Origin: CAYNRA01 sp046293395
GTDB taxonomy: Bacteria; Bacteroidota; Bacteroidia; Cytophagales; Spirosomataceae
Direction: 5' to 3'
Length of the DNA: 64,000 nt
NCBI GenBank assembly: GCA_046293395.1
Contig: JBKBOU010000003.1
Span: 310,001-374,000 of the forward strand
A model generated the notes under the pieces. That model had not been told where the DNA came from, made no database searches, and saw only the letters and a list, made by a program, of their open reading frames with translations. Position numbers and translations under genes: made by a program. Position 1 is the stretch's first letter, and every line of letters starts with the position of its first letter. Below, one piece after another: positions 26,213 to 36,180 of the stretch.

Positions 26213-29200
26213 TTAAAGACCATATCTCCAACCTCCTCTTTTTTGCGAATAACTCGCTCTGAATGAGAGATTTAAACACACTTTGAAAGATACACCACAT
26301 GGATACGGCATATTGCAATAATTGACGCTACACCTTGGTGCTCTTGGTCGCCACCATCGACCGCAACAACAGCTCAGCCCGCATGGTACACGTGTATAAC
26401 ACACTTTAATTAGTTGCGAATTACAGGATAAATATTCTCCTCCACCGTTATTCATGTAAGCAGAAATACCGCCCGATGCATTAAAGAACCAACCGTCGTA
26501 GTTATTTCTTCCTCCGCTAATATCCAATCGGATACCTGCTCCACCGTGGATAGTTGCACCCAAAAGCGAAGCACGCGCATCAAAACTTGCATTCAAATTA
26601 TTGCGCAAGAAGAAGTTACCGGATTTCCAAGCGTAGAGTAATTCAAACTCATTGAATACCGAGTAACTAACCGAATAACTAGCAATCCAGTAGTTTCCGG
26701 AAGAAGAACCCCGCGAGTCAAGGCTTGCTTTTAGATAAACGCCGTTCAAGGTTGAACCGTTGTTGTCTAAATAATCTCTGCGAATCATGCCTGCGTAACG
26801 GCGAACCTCTGCTGGCGTATTCCCATCATTGAAGTTGTTTTCAACCCCAAACATGAACGAGCCGTTTACATTAGCACCCAATACTTGTGTTTGTACACTT
26901 GCTCCTACAAATAGCGAGCGAGTTGTAAAGAAAACCGTCGCATTTAGACGCGCATTTGTACCTTCGTAGATTTCCTTCTGGCAGTCAATTGTTCCTAAAA
27001 GGAGCATTCGACAGAAATCTAGTTTTACTTTCGCATTACAATAAAATGAACGTTGATTAAACCAGTCCAGAGAACCTTCTACTACAGGTTTTGGCCCGCA
27101 CGTATTGGTTTCAAACAAGACACTTACTGTTATATTTTTAAATTCTGTAACAGAAGCCGGCGTTCCTGTTGGAGTAGCAGCCCCAAGGAAGATGACCTTG
27201 TACTTGTTGTCTTGCGTATTGAAATCAACGCCACCGCCAATTTTTGTCCAAGTGATAGAACCCGTTACAATGGATGTAGAAACGGCTACCGTTGCACCAA
27301 ACTCAATACCTCGCGGTAGTTTGTAGAATTTCAGTGAGGCGTCAAAGCTGCGAGACATAGTTTCTAGTCCGCCCTTTCCTTCAAAACCTACTTTATCTCC
27401 TGATGTGGCAAGCTTAATTCCAGCGTATGCCTTGAAAGAAGACTGCTCAATGTATAAGTCAATCCGACTAAACTCAATTTCTACTCCTTTTCCTCGGTCT
27501 CCTACTACAAAAGCAGCATCTGACTTAAACTTCCCACCTTTCAATTGATCTAGTTGAACGCCACCTGCAAAGCCGAATGCCCAATTGACTTGGCTGTCTG
27601 TGAGTACCACGTCTGCGTAGGCGTTCGGGTCGGGACTAGCCGTATTGGGTTTGGAAAATTTGGCACTTGCACTATTAAAAAACGCCTTGTCTTCTTCCTC
27701 TGTTTTTTCCAACGAGTTCAGCATTGCCGACCAAGAAACCGTGCCTCCTTTATTAAAGATAAGCTTACGAATATTAATCTTGACGGGGCCGACTTCAATC
27801 GGATTTCCTACTTTGATAGCCACATAAAATTTACCCGCTGTATTATAGAAAAAACGCTCGGCTTCAAGTGGGAAAATCTTCTTCAACGTTTCTCCAGCCG
27901 TTGCACCTACCTCAATCCGGACACCGGCATCAATCTCATACGCGGCATCTTCTTTATTATATTGAAAAACAACGTCTTGATTTTTAGGGCTTTTCAGTAC
28001 CAACGATTTTATCTTGAAACCAGCCTCCGGAAACTTCATACTGATATTTGGATAAATATCCGACCCAACTTTGGTAAAACTCATCGAGTTAATAATCAAA
28101 TGATTATCCTTGTCGGTATAAAGTTTACCTCCAATTCCGTAGTTCTTGAAGTTATCAAATATCTGTAACTTATTGATTTCCAAACGCCATGACTTTTGCA
28201 TTCCTAAGACAGCGAAATTCCCATCATTTTCTTTGACGAAGGAAAGCTCTTTCAAATCAAAGTTGCTCGTTTTGTCGATGACCAATTTTTGTACCTTCGG
28301 TCTAGATTTCATTCCAATCATCGCCATTAGAGGGAATTTTAATTCACCGTCAAGTAGTTCAATTCCTTCACGTGAGAGAATAGCGCCTTTGGTTTTCATG
28401 TCTAGGATAAAAATCCCTCCAGGTCCCGCAGAAATCGGTACAGTACCTTCTTCCGCAGTTGTTCCGATGGATTTCACGTTCGGGAATACCAAATCAAACT
28501 TGGCAAATTCATCGTTGGTTAATACGCGTTGATTTCCAGACACAAAAACAGCAAATAAATCATTTGAATCTGCTTTTCTTACTCTCGTATTGCTGAAATT
28601 CGATTCTGAGTTTTTAAAATCTGTCTCTGCGAGTTTCAGATCTACCTCCTGCATGTATGTTTGTGGCGTAGCACCCAAAAAACGTTTGGGTTTAAACTTC
28701 ACAATGGTTCCACCGATTTTTCCTTTTCCTACTTGACCAGCAGCGCTAATCGGCTCAATACTAATCTTTTGGCTTTTTGTACTCAATTCAATGGGCGCAT
28801 AATTAAACAAAATCAAGTTCAGTACCGTCTGGTCAAATTCACCTTTGCCTTCTGCCAAAACAGCGTTTTCCTCGTCCTTTTTATCTTTCGTTACGTTCAT
28901 TTTTGTAAACGTAATCTTCTCTCCAGCAGCTAGTTTAAATGAACCGACATCATCTGCGAGCGTCAGGCTACCCGTAACCTGATAGGTATCTCCGTCTAAC
29001 TTTTCAGCTGTTTCAATGATTGCCTCAAATCCTTGTAATTTTTTAAAATCTGGAATGGCTTTGTTTCGCTCGTCCAATGTGATTTTAAGATTTTTCAAAT
29101 CAATTCCGTCCGCTTTTTTCTTATTCAAAGCAAACTTATTGATATTATACCCTTTCAAACTTGCTTCTACGTTGTCCTCTTTGCTACTTTTTTCAATGAG

Positions 29201-32200
29201 CATCGAGAAACTACCATCCGCCTTGGAAAGATAATTTTTCTCTATTCCTACTAGCTTGAAGGAAACACCCTCCAACGGTTTTTTACTTCCGTCTTGTTGG
29301 TTTCCTTCTACTTTTCCAGCTACCCGGAAAGCCTCTTTTACCTCCATTGTCACTTCCACAATTTGCCCACGTGAAGCAGGTATTGGAACTGGCAACGAAG
29401 CACTTTCCTCCAAATAAAGTATATCTGCTTCTGGGTTCGGATTGACAACATCTACCGTCAGCGTTCCTGCCTTTAAATAACGAAGCGTACCTGCGGCTGC
29501 CGTTTGTACCAATTCGCCATTTACCCGAATTGTCGCGGCAACAAACTCTTTTTTTCCGTCTGTCGTTCGCGAGGTCTTGAACCGAACTGCTACTTGATTG
29601 GACTCCATTTCTATCGTTTTCACGGTATAAATGGTTTCCACATTGGCATTTTTAGACTGATACATTTCCCGGAAAGCCGTTTCTGTAATCAATGCTTTAG
29701 CAGCTGGAACGGCGCCATTCACGTAGTCCGTCATGGTTTTTATCCAGAAACTCTTGCCAAAGTCACTCGAAGTCTGGGTCGTCTTTTTCTCAAAACTTCC
29801 CAATACCACCGACTTGGATTTGTAGTCATTTGCCTGAATAGAAACCGTCGGATTATCTTCCAACATTTTTTTGGTCAAGAACGAAAGTTGGAAAAACCCG
29901 TTCTCATCGGTCTTTGTTGATAAGCCGCTTGCATGTGTCACAGACGCACCGCGAACGGGTCTATTGAACTGGTCTTTTACCACAGAAGCAAGCGTAGCAC
30001 CTGCTGTTTTAAGATAAAAATCTTGTGTAATGTCTTTTTTGGGTGCGTCCACCACTTTTGTCCAAAGGACAGAAGAATTTACAGGATCTACTGCATAAAT
30101 GACCCATTTGGTCGCTCTCGGATTCCCAAGCATAGACTCAGGAAGATCTATTTTGTATTCTCCTCGTGCGTCTGTCAAGGCTTGTGTCGCGAACAAAGCT
30201 CTGAGAATATTCATCTTTGGGCTCATTCCTTCGCGCTCGATGCGATTAATGTCCGACGAGTTTGTTGGAATGAATATCCCAACTGTATGCCGATTTGCCT
30301 TCACATTGGTAGTTGCCGTACCAAAGGCAACTACCCCACTCAAAGTCAATGGAGGTGGTGTATATTTGATGTAATCGCGAATGCTCGCTACTTCTGCCGC
30401 TTCTTTCGACCCTTTTAATCCAGAGATTGGATAAATGACGGGTTTTCTATTTACTTGCTTGACAACCAAGATAAATTGGTCTTTAACAAACTCATTGTCG
30501 AAAATACGTCCAGCTCCTGATTTTAAATCTACGGTACGTACGTATTTCGCTTTGTTAAACTCAATTTCTGCTGCTGTCACACGCTCAGCTTCACCAGCAA
30601 GTACAGACTTATTGGCATCAAATACGGATTTCAACCGATAAAGTGCGATTTCCTCCAAATCGTTCTCCCGAATATTACTTGGAACAACCAATTTAGGCGT
30701 AAAACGAACAGTATTGGCTAACAAAGTCACCGTTTTTAAATCCCGTTGCTTGTCTGCCTTTTCATCAATTATAACTTCTTGAGCGACCGGACTGAAGTTC
30801 GAGTCTTTGTATCGAACCAACGTATAATAGTAATTGTATCCTGTTAATTGGGCTACTTTCAGTGCTTTGAAGGAATATTCTCCATTTTGTGCTGATTTTG
30901 CAGACCCCAACAGTGCCATTTTTGTTAGGGAACTCGTAAATGTCGCCATATTTTGGGCATTCACTGGGTTTGCAGAACCGTATAAAAGGACTGTTGCGTC
31001 TTTCAAATCATATAGTTTACTTCCTTGTGCAACACTCGGCAAACGTACCGTCGATGTCTCCCGCGCTCTTATGGAAGTCGCTAATAAACCATCTTGGTGA
31101 CGAACATTTTCTTCCGATTGTTTGAATGCCCATTTGATTTGCCCCTTCAATTCTACACTTTCCATCAAACGTTTGGTTACTTCTGTCAATGAATTAGCAT
31201 TGACATTCACGGGCGTCGCATCCGCAGTTCTGTAAAAACGATCGACCGCTTGTACCGTTACTTCATAAGCGGAAACCGGCGAAATATTGGCAACTTTCAA
31301 GGCATAATCATCTGAAAAACTCTTCGCTACATTTGTTTCTTTGATGATTTTTCCACCAGATTTCACACGAACTACATATTTCGTATGGTTTTGTGACCCT
31401 TTCCACGCCACTGTCAGATTCTTGAAATCAGCTCCCCAACTTGCTTTTAGACCAGTTGGAGCGAGCATCGGACGAATGTACGTGAACGAAAAAATCTCAC
31501 TGATACCGTTATTTGCAAACGTTCCTACACGGGCTTCACGCCCTAGTTTTGTTTTGGCTTGTACACGCCAAGCATAGGTATATCCTTCTCGTAACGGAGG
31601 AAATTTGGCATCGTACAAGAAATTATTTGAACTTACAATCCCCTTATAAAGAGGTGGTTGCGATAGAAATATATTTTGAATATTTCCTCTATTACTCACC
31701 GGAAGCTCCGTCAGGATAAATTCATACTCTACATCATTTATTTGCGTATGCCGGGGAGTCCACTGGAAAAGAACATTCTGTACCTGCGAAACAGCCAAGT
31801 CCTTGGCATCTTGTGGCATCACCAGAACAGGTGGTTGGCTTGTTTCTATCCAAACGGGTGGCGTAGAAATACGGTCAGAAAGCTTACTTTTTGTTAGCTC
31901 GTCAAAGACTTCAAACGTAAAAGTATATAGGCCCGAAGGCAACGGGCGATTGTATAAAGCCGGCGGTGCCAACAAACTTGCAGGCGAAAAATACGCCGCC
32001 AATGTAGCTGCTGGAACTGTCACCAAGCTTCCTGCTACCAAATTTATTTGTGTTAAGGAAGCGGACTCACTGGACTGAATCGATACGCCTGGCCCTTGAA
32101 TGCCCACTTTCAAAAAGACGGCACGACTCCCCAAACGGAGGTCTTGAAGTTGTAAATTGACTCGAACGGGCGTTTTTACTGGATTTGCGTAATCTTCCAA

Positions 32201-32335
32201 TGAACTTGAAGCCGGTGCATTCACATTGGCAATAACCCGAACCGGAAAATTCCCCTGCGCAAATACACTCCATTGCAGAAACCAAAAGGTCAAGGCAAAA
32301 AGAGATTTTAATACGGTATGATGTCTGTTCTTCAT
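26213..32335 (-). CDS. Giant TANFOR-domain surface protein (2040 residues)
   Basis: Exported protein (signal VLKSLFALTFWFLQWSVFAQ). Residues about 30-165 match the TANFOR domain known from large Bacteroidota proteins: FPVRVIANVNAP, VGIQGPGVSIQSSESASLTQ, AAYFSP and LPSGLYTFTFEVFD. Then come FN3-like modules (TPRHTQINDVEYEFILTEL; LTVAWKGSQNHTKYVVRVKS), several carboxypeptidase-regulatory/Ig-like modules, and a long beta-solenoid or barrel-like C-terminal half. The extreme C-terminus (about residues 1970-2020) has ten cysteines in 52 residues, including CCC, close to a WWRPRAPR segment. There is no T9SS sorting domain. It starts 3 bp after the beta-barrel gene, so the two are translationally coupled. 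Confidence 0.85.
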   Translation of the reverse strand: MKNRHHTVLKSLFALTFWFLQWSVFAQGNFPVRVIANVNAPASSSLEDYANPVKTPVRVNLQLQDLRLGSRAVFLKVGIQGPGVSIQSSESASLTQINLVAGSLVTVPAATLAAYFSPASLLAPPALYNRPLPSGLYTFTFEVFDELTKSKLSDRISTPPVWIETSQPPVLVMPQDAKDLAVSQVQNVLFQWTPRHTQINDVEYEFILTELPVSNRGNIQNIFLSQPPLYKGIVSSNNFLYDAKFPPLREGYTYAWRVQAKTKLGREARVGTFANNGISEIFSFTYIRPMLAPTGLKASWGADFKNLTVAWKGSQNHTKYVVRVKSGGKIIKETNVAKSFSDDYALKVANISPVSAYEVTVQAVDRFYRTADATPVNVNANSLTEVTKRLMESVELKGQIKWAFKQSEENVRHQDGLLATSIRARETSTVRLPSVAQGSKLYDLKDATVLLYGSANPVNAQNMATFTSSLTKMALLGSAKSAQNGEYSFKALKVAQLTGYNYYYTLVRYKDSNFSPVAQEVIIDEKADKQRDLKTVTLLANTVRFTPKLVVPSNIRENDLEEIALYRLKSVFDANKSVLAGEAERVTAAEIEFNKAKYVRTVDLKSGAGRIFDNEFVKDQFILVVKQVNRKPVIYPISGLKGSKEAAEVASIRDYIKYTPPPLTLSGVVAFGTATTNVKANRHTVGIFIPTNSSDINRIEREGMSPKMNILRALFATQALTDARGEYKIDLPESMLGNPRATKWVIYAVDPVNSSVLWTKVVDAPKKDITQDFYLKTAGATLASVVKDQFNRPVRGASVTHASGLSTKTDENGFFQLSFLTKKMLEDNPTVSIQANDYKSKSVVLGSFEKKTTQTSSDFGKSFWIKTMTDYVNGAVPAAKALITETAFREMYQSKNANVETIYTVKTIEMESNQVAVRFKTSRTTDGKKEFVAATIRVNGELVQTAAAGTLRYLKAGTLTVDVVNPNPEADILYLEESASLPVPIPASRGQIVEVTMEVKEAFRVAGKVEGNQQDGSKKPLEGVSFKLVGIEKNYLSKADGSFSMLIEKSSKEDNVEASLKGYNINKFALNKKKADGIDLKNLKITLDERNKAIPDFKKLQGFEAIIETAEKLDGDTYQVTGSLTLADDVGSFKLAAGEKITFTKMNVTKDKKDEENAVLAEGKGEFDQTVLNLILFNYAPIELSTKSQKISIEPISAAGQVGKGKIGGTIVKFKPKRFLGATPQTYMQEVDLKLAETDFKNSESNFSNTRVRKADSNDLFAVFVSGNQRVLTNDEFAKFDLVFPNVKSIGTTAEEGTVPISAGPGGIFILDMKTKGAILSREGIELLDGELKFPLMAMIGMKSRPKVQKLVIDKTSNFDLKELSFVKENDGNFAVLGMQKSWRLEINKLQIFDNFKNYGIGGKLYTDKDNHLIINSMSFTKVGSDIYPNISMKFPEAGFKIKSLVLKSPKNQDVVFQYNKEDAAYEIDAGVRIEVGATAGETLKKIFPLEAERFFYNTAGKFYVAIKVGNPIEVGPVKINIRKLIFNKGGTVSWSAMLNSLEKTEEEDKAFFNSASAKFSKPNTASPDPNAYADVVLTDSQVNWAFGFAGGVQLDQLKGGKFKSDAAFVVGDRGKGVEIEFSRIDLYIEQSSFKAYAGIKLATSGDKVGFEGKGGLETMSRSFDASLKFYKLPRGIEFGATVAVSTSIVTGSITWTKIGGGVDFNTQDNKYKVIFLGAATPTGTPASVTEFKNITVSVLFETNTCGPKPVVEGSLDWFNQRSFYCNAKVKLDFCRMLLLGTIDCQKEIYEGTNARLNATVFFTTRSLFVGASVQTQVLGANVNGSFMFGVENNFNDGNTPAEVRRYAGMIRRDYLDNNGSTLNGVYLKASLDSRGSSSGNYWIASYSVSYSVFNEFELLYAWKSGNFFLRNNLNASFDARASLLGATIHGGAGIRLDISGGRNNYDGWFFNASGGISAYMNNGGGEYLSCNSQLIKVCYTRVPCGLSCCCGRWWRPRAPRCSVNYCNMPYPCGVSFKVCLNLSFRASYSQKRGGWRYGL

Positions 32336-32338
32336 AAA

Positions 32339-34084
32339 TTAAAACGTCAGTGTATATCCTACATTAATGGTGTAAATCGTTGGTGGCAAAGCGCCTTCTT
32401 GCAAACCTTCTGGAGGCGTACCTCCTTGCGTTTGGTTTCGAAGTAGAATGAAACTTAGGGAAAGGTTCGACGCAGATGTTACTTTATAACTTCCTGTTAA
32501 TGAAGTGTTTAAAATTTGTGCATTCGTCGTCATTTCCTCCATCACAACACGAGATTGAAGGTAATTACTTTGAATTCCAGCCGATAATTTCTCTTCCAAA
32601 AAGCCTTTTTGTATCTGAAAAGAAGGGCCCATAACACGTACATTTTGGCTTCCAATCGTATTAATATTTACGTTGTAACCCATGTTCATATTCAGTTTAC
32701 TATCCACCCATGAAAACCCATAACTAGCTTGCCCGTTGTAAACTTGGCTGGCTTGGCCTTTCCGAATGAGTTCACCTTGCTTGTTTGCGGCATCTAAAAC
32801 AGAACCATTAAAAGACAAATTCTGGGTGTGATTCTCCTTTTGAACTGTCGTGTAAGCAAATCCGACCGATGTATTCCGGTTAATTTGTGTGAAATTTAAG
32901 GTATCAATTGGTATCAAACCAGATTCACGACTTACCTCCCGAACTAGGTCTCGGATGAACGTAAAGCCTCTGAAATTTGAATAACTTGCCGTGAAATTAA
33001 GTCTTTCACTAGGGCTGTAGGCGATATTTCCCGCAGCAACGAGCCGGCTCTGTCCGTTGGCTTTGGTTTCCAATAAATCTCTTTGTCGCCCAATATTTCC
33101 AGCAATCGTTAACTTATTGTCTAGCAATCTTTGGGATGCATTGACAGTCACGTTCTCGAAATCATCCGTAAAAAAGTAACCGCCAAATGTTTTATAACCT
33201 GGGTCAACACGTTCATAACCAACACCCAAGACTGTTTTACCCTTGAAAAATCCACGGGAAAAATTCGACTTAAACGCATTTTTGCGGGTGATTATGCCAT
33301 TTCCACTGAAGAAAATTTGTTTCAGTGAAGACTCCTCTCCCACACCCGTAGAGGCAGACGGGAGCAGAGAACCTAGGTAACTTTGCGTAAATTCTACATC
33401 CAACTGACCTATATTTTCAAGGTTTAGTCCGCCAGTAAGCCCCACAACTACGTTTTTCTGTGGGCGTGTGGTGGCTCGTTCGAGTGCTTCAATGGGAACT
33501 GAATTTGGGTTATCTGCGGCTTGGAAATACGTAACTCCAAAGCGATACTTACCTGGATTGTAAATAATTTTTGCACCATACCCCATACGGTTATACGTAG
33601 AGTCTGAATTGCTTCGGATGAGCCTTCCAGACATGGCACTCACCTGCCATTTGTTGGGCATTAGTTCGATTCCACCTCCACTGAACTGATGCCCGTTCAA
33701 GGTGTAAGGCGAGAAAGTCATCGCAGTTGTACCAAAATAACCCGTCGCCCACTTGTATCTGGGAGTAATCGAAATTTGGTTGAAATTGAAAGGTTGGCTG
33801 TATTGGAATTTCCGATTTGAATAATTTAGATTCAACAGAATATCCACCAGCCCAAGCACATTGAAATTCAGTGTGCCGTTCACAAAATAACTGTTTTTTT
33901 GTGTAGCAACCGGGACAAACGAGTTGTACAGATTATTGATGTTCAGACCTCCTGACACTTTGATCAATTTTGCACTTTTCAAATTACTAAAATCAAGCGA
34001 CTGCGTGCGACCTGACCTAGGCAAGAAGAAAATACAAATACCAAAAAGTAAGGAAAGAAACCACCGAAAGGAGAGTTTTATCAT
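32339..34084 (-). CDS. Outer-membrane beta-barrel protein, first gene of the TANFOR operon
   Basis: A 581-residue protein with a signal peptide (FRWFLSLLFGICIFFLP). After LKSAKLIKVSGGLNINNLYN the sequence is a long series of amphipathic strands with aromatic girdles (YFVNGTLNFNVLGLVDILLN, ITPRYKWATGYFGTTAMTFS). It ends on a phenylalanine (YTINVGYTLTF), the signature of barrels folded by BamA. The family is not named here. It heads a run of five minus-strand genes (34084 to 18510) with gaps of 3-30 bp, and the 34185-34212 palindrome lies 100 bp upstream. Inference: it anchors or exports the giant partner proteins. Confidence 0.78.
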   Translation of the reverse strand: MIKLSFRWFLSLLFGICIFFLPRSGRTQSLDFSNLKSAKLIKVSGGLNINNLYNSFVPVATQKNSYFVNGTLNFNVLGLVDILLNLNYSNRKFQYSQPFNFNQISITPRYKWATGYFGTTAMTFSPYTLNGHQFSGGGIELMPNKWQVSAMSGRLIRSNSDSTYNRMGYGAKIIYNPGKYRFGVTYFQAADNPNSVPIEALERATTRPQKNVVVGLTGGLNLENIGQLDVEFTQSYLGSLLPSASTGVGEESSLKQIFFSGNGIITRKNAFKSNFSRGFFKGKTVLGVGYERVDPGYKTFGGYFFTDDFENVTVNASQRLLDNKLTIAGNIGRQRDLLETKANGQSRLVAAGNIAYSPSERLNFTASYSNFRGFTFIRDLVREVSRESGLIPIDTLNFTQINRNTSVGFAYTTVQKENHTQNLSFNGSVLDAANKQGELIRKGQASQVYNGQASYGFSWVDSKLNMNMGYNVNINTIGSQNVRVMGPSFQIQKGFLEEKLSAGIQSNYLQSRVVMEEMTTNAQILNTSLTGSYKVTSASNLSLSFILLRNQTQGGTPPEGLQEGALPPTIYTINVGYTLTF

Positions 34085-34330
34085 AAGTACTTCTGAGGTT
34101 AAAAAAGGAACAAATAAATTTTATATGTAACAATAAATTAAGAGACAATAACTGAACTGCAAACAAAGCACATTTCACTTCCCTAAAAAATACCTGGTAT
34201 CAGGTATTTTTTAACCACTTTTGAATAAAAATGACCGTTAAATAATTTTTTAATTATTTATTTGCCGATATGAAGTTTAGTTAATCACTTATTTACAGTA
34301 CCGCAGATACACATACGCACTTTCACACAA
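34085..34330. other. Intergenic region upstream of the TANFOR operon
   Basis: AT-rich, no ORF supported. It contains palindrome A (34185-34212) and the TGACCGTTAAAT sequence (34232-34243) that recurs beside palindrome B near 53950. The operon promoter must lie here, but no clear TAnnTTTG is seen on the minus strand. Confidence 0.55.
34185..34212. repeat. Palindrome A (related copy at 53896-53937)
   Basis: The perfect 12-bp arms AAAAAATACCTG/CAGGTATTTTTT surround GTAT. The core TACCTGGTA(T/C)CAGGTA and the downstream TGACCGTTAAAT are shared with palindrome B. The A6/T6 flanks would let it act as a terminator on either strand; the position, 100 bp before a minus-strand start, would also suit an operator. 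Confidence 0.7.
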
Positions 34331-34332
34331 AA

Positions 34333-34375
34333 AGGATTTATTTTTCCTTCTTACTTCAAAGAAAAAATAAATCCT
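34333..34375 (-). terminator. Terminator of the lasso minus-strand operon
   Basis: A 13-bp perfect stem AGGATTTATTTTT/AAAAATAAATCCT, followed on the minus strand by TTTTTG, 77 bp beyond the nucleotidyltransferase stop. Confidence 0.75.
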
Positions 34376-34451
34376 CATCGAATCCTCTGTGTTCATTGGG
34401 TACATTTTGAGCAAAATACAGGTTGTTAAACCTTGACTCCAAAAAACGAAT

Positions 34452-35618
34452 TTACTTTTGTTGTGACTTGTGTAGATACCAAAACATAAATTTCGAAAAT
34501 AAATTAACGATTCGCACCCGCTTGAACCAAAAAGAAATAGGTATTCGTTTGTCATAACCCGTCTGTACAAGAAACTCATAGTAACTCATTTTCAGCCAAC
34601 TCACTGGTTTATCCAGTATATTTCGCTTGATATAAAACATTCTAGCCTTCGGAACGAGTTGATCCCAATGTCTTCCATCCTCCCACATCGTATAAATACT
34701 CGAAAGTAAATGCGCGTCAATATCACCCGTTACCGTCACTGGATAACCTATATTCTCATCGACTAAATGCATACCGTACCCAAAAATCTTGTGCATACGC
34801 ATAGCCGTCGCTTGTGTTTGTAGCTGCTCGTGACTTAACTCAGGAAATTGCTTCAAAAACTGCACGAAATCCGCCAAATGTTTCAAACGTACCCAAAATT
34901 CTCTTCCACCATGGTGATTCAATAACATCGAATAAATTCCCAATGGATTGGGCATTTGTATGTCGCCTTCCCTATTTACCTGATTAAATAAATGGGGTGC
35001 ATAATCGCCAAAAGGAGGAAATTCATGCATTCCCCAATGAAAATCAAGGGTATTTTCATGCGGATTTCCCAGCCTCACCAGGCTGACCTCTGGGCTTGCT
35101 AGATTCTCAATGAGAAATGCTAAATCCGCTTCTTCCGTATTTTTATAATCTACCAAACTATACCCCATAGAAAACAACAGTTGAAGTGCAGCCACGGCAT
35201 CTTCCGGGCGTACAATCAAATCTATGTCGCTTCTCTCCCGAAGTGTTTGATTTCCAAACAATTTCTCCTTGAAAACCATCCCTTTGTAAGGGATAATGTC
35301 TAAGTTATTCTCTTGAAATACCCGTGCAATTTCATGCACTTGATGCGTACTGACTAAATCACGGAGTGCCTGATTTTTTTGTATTTTCCCCAATCGTTCC
35401 ATCATCGGGTGCTGTAACCCCATTTGTTTAAATGCGGTGTAAACAATCGGTCTCACCTTGTGATATACCATTAATTTTTCAAACCGTTCCCAGTCTAACT
35501 TTTGTGTATTCACCGCGTTTTCAAGTAGTGCCGGAGAAGCATCCATTAATACAACTTTCAAACAATCTATCAATACTTGAAGCTCTGGACTATGTTTGTT
35601 TTCTACTGTTCTTTTCAT
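34452..35618 (-). CDS. Nucleotidyltransferase-family protein of the lasso cluster
   Basis: A 388-residue member of the NTP_transf_5-type nucleotidyltransferase family often found in lasso and other RiPP clusters. The catalytic G-[x]-D-x-D signature is RERSDIDLIVRPEDA (Asp pair near residues 130-132), preceded by LDIIPYKGMVFKEKL; LDFHWGMHEFP lies further on. A relative in the pseudomycoidin lasso cluster acts on the phosphorylated peptide tail, so modification of a phospho-lasso peptide here is a reasonable inference given the kinase gene at the head of the same operon. It is the last of six minus-strand genes, 47 bp after the B2 gene. Confidence 0.85.
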   Translation of the reverse strand: MKRTVENKHSPELQVLIDCLKVVLMDASPALLENAVNTQKLDWERFEKLMVYHKVRPIVYTAFKQMGLQHPMMERLGKIQKNQALRDLVSTHQVHEIARVFQENNLDIIPYKGMVFKEKLFGNQTLRERSDIDLIVRPEDAVAALQLLFSMGYSLVDYKNTEEADLAFLIENLASPEVSLVRLGNPHENTLDFHWGMHEFPPFGDYAPHLFNQVNREGDIQMPNPLGIYSMLLNHHGGREFWVRLKHLADFVQFLKQFPELSHEQLQTQATAMRMHKIFGYGMHLVDENIGYPVTVTGDIDAHLLSSIYTMWEDGRHWDQLVPKARMFYIKRNILDKPVSWLKMSYYEFLVQTGYDKRIPISFWFKRVRIVNLFSKFMFWYLHKSQQK

Positions 35619-35665
35619 TTTTAAAGAGGTAACTATTTTCTATTCTTCGAAATTACTCGGCTATC

Positions 35666-36163
35666 TTATCCAGGAAATACCTCATTTACGACGCTATTAC
35701 TGTTTGATACGCTCTCCTTGTTTTTTATATTTGTATGTATCTGCTGGATATGGTAAAGCTGCGGGTCACACATACCAGAGATTTGAATTTCGCCCACTTG
35801 TGTCCACGCATGTCCTTCGATTTGTCCCTCCTCATTTTTCTTAAAACCAACAAAAATGGTGTAAGGAATGGCATATCTATTACATAAAATCTTAGCCTGT
35901 AACGCCTGATGACGGCACGCATTCGTGAGAAAAATGTACTTCGATGCTGCTAAAATAGCCCAACGAATCTCTTTACTTCGCGCAATTTGAGCGGCATTCA
36001 AAACGCTTGCCTCCTGTGGTAATCTATTGTTGGTATCCGAAAAACGCGCGTATTTCTTAAAAAAAAGAAACATGACCCAAGCATATATCGCTAAAAACCA
36101 AGCAGATACAAACAAAACCTTCCGGCTACGCGCCAATCTCAGAAATAGGCGAATTTTTCTCAT
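35666..36163 (-). CDS. Lasso peptide biosynthesis B2 protein (leader peptidase)
   Basis: Transglutaminase-like Cys protease that removes the leader from the precursor once protein B1 delivers it. The 165-residue protein has one N-terminal hydrophobic segment (VLFVSAWFLAIYAWVMFLFF). The conserved core follows: FLTNACRHQALQAKILCNRY with catalytic Cys83, IPYTIFVGFKKNEEGQIEGH, and GHAWTQVGEIQISG with catalytic His118; D133 may complete the triad. Length and motif spacing match split B2 proteins. It lies 17 bp after the B1 gene and 47 bp before the nucleotidyltransferase gene. Confidence 0.88.
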   Translation of the reverse strand: MRKIRLFLRLARSRKVLFVSAWFLAIYAWVMFLFFKKYARFSDTNNRLPQEASVLNAAQIARSKEIRWAILAASKYIFLTNACRHQALQAKILCNRYAIPYTIFVGFKKNEEGQIEGHAWTQVGEIQISGMCDPQLYHIQQIHTNIKNKESVSNSNSVVNEVFPG

Positions 36164-36180
36164 TTCGATTTTTTCTCTAT

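Noticed and set aside
27554..28168. Plus-strand 204-codon open frame inside the TANFOR gene
   Set aside because: No domain, no promoter, and it lies wholly antisense to a well-supported gene.
34289..34579. Minus-strand ORF downstream of the nucleotidyltransferase
   Set aside because: It overlaps the end of that gene and runs through its terminator stem.
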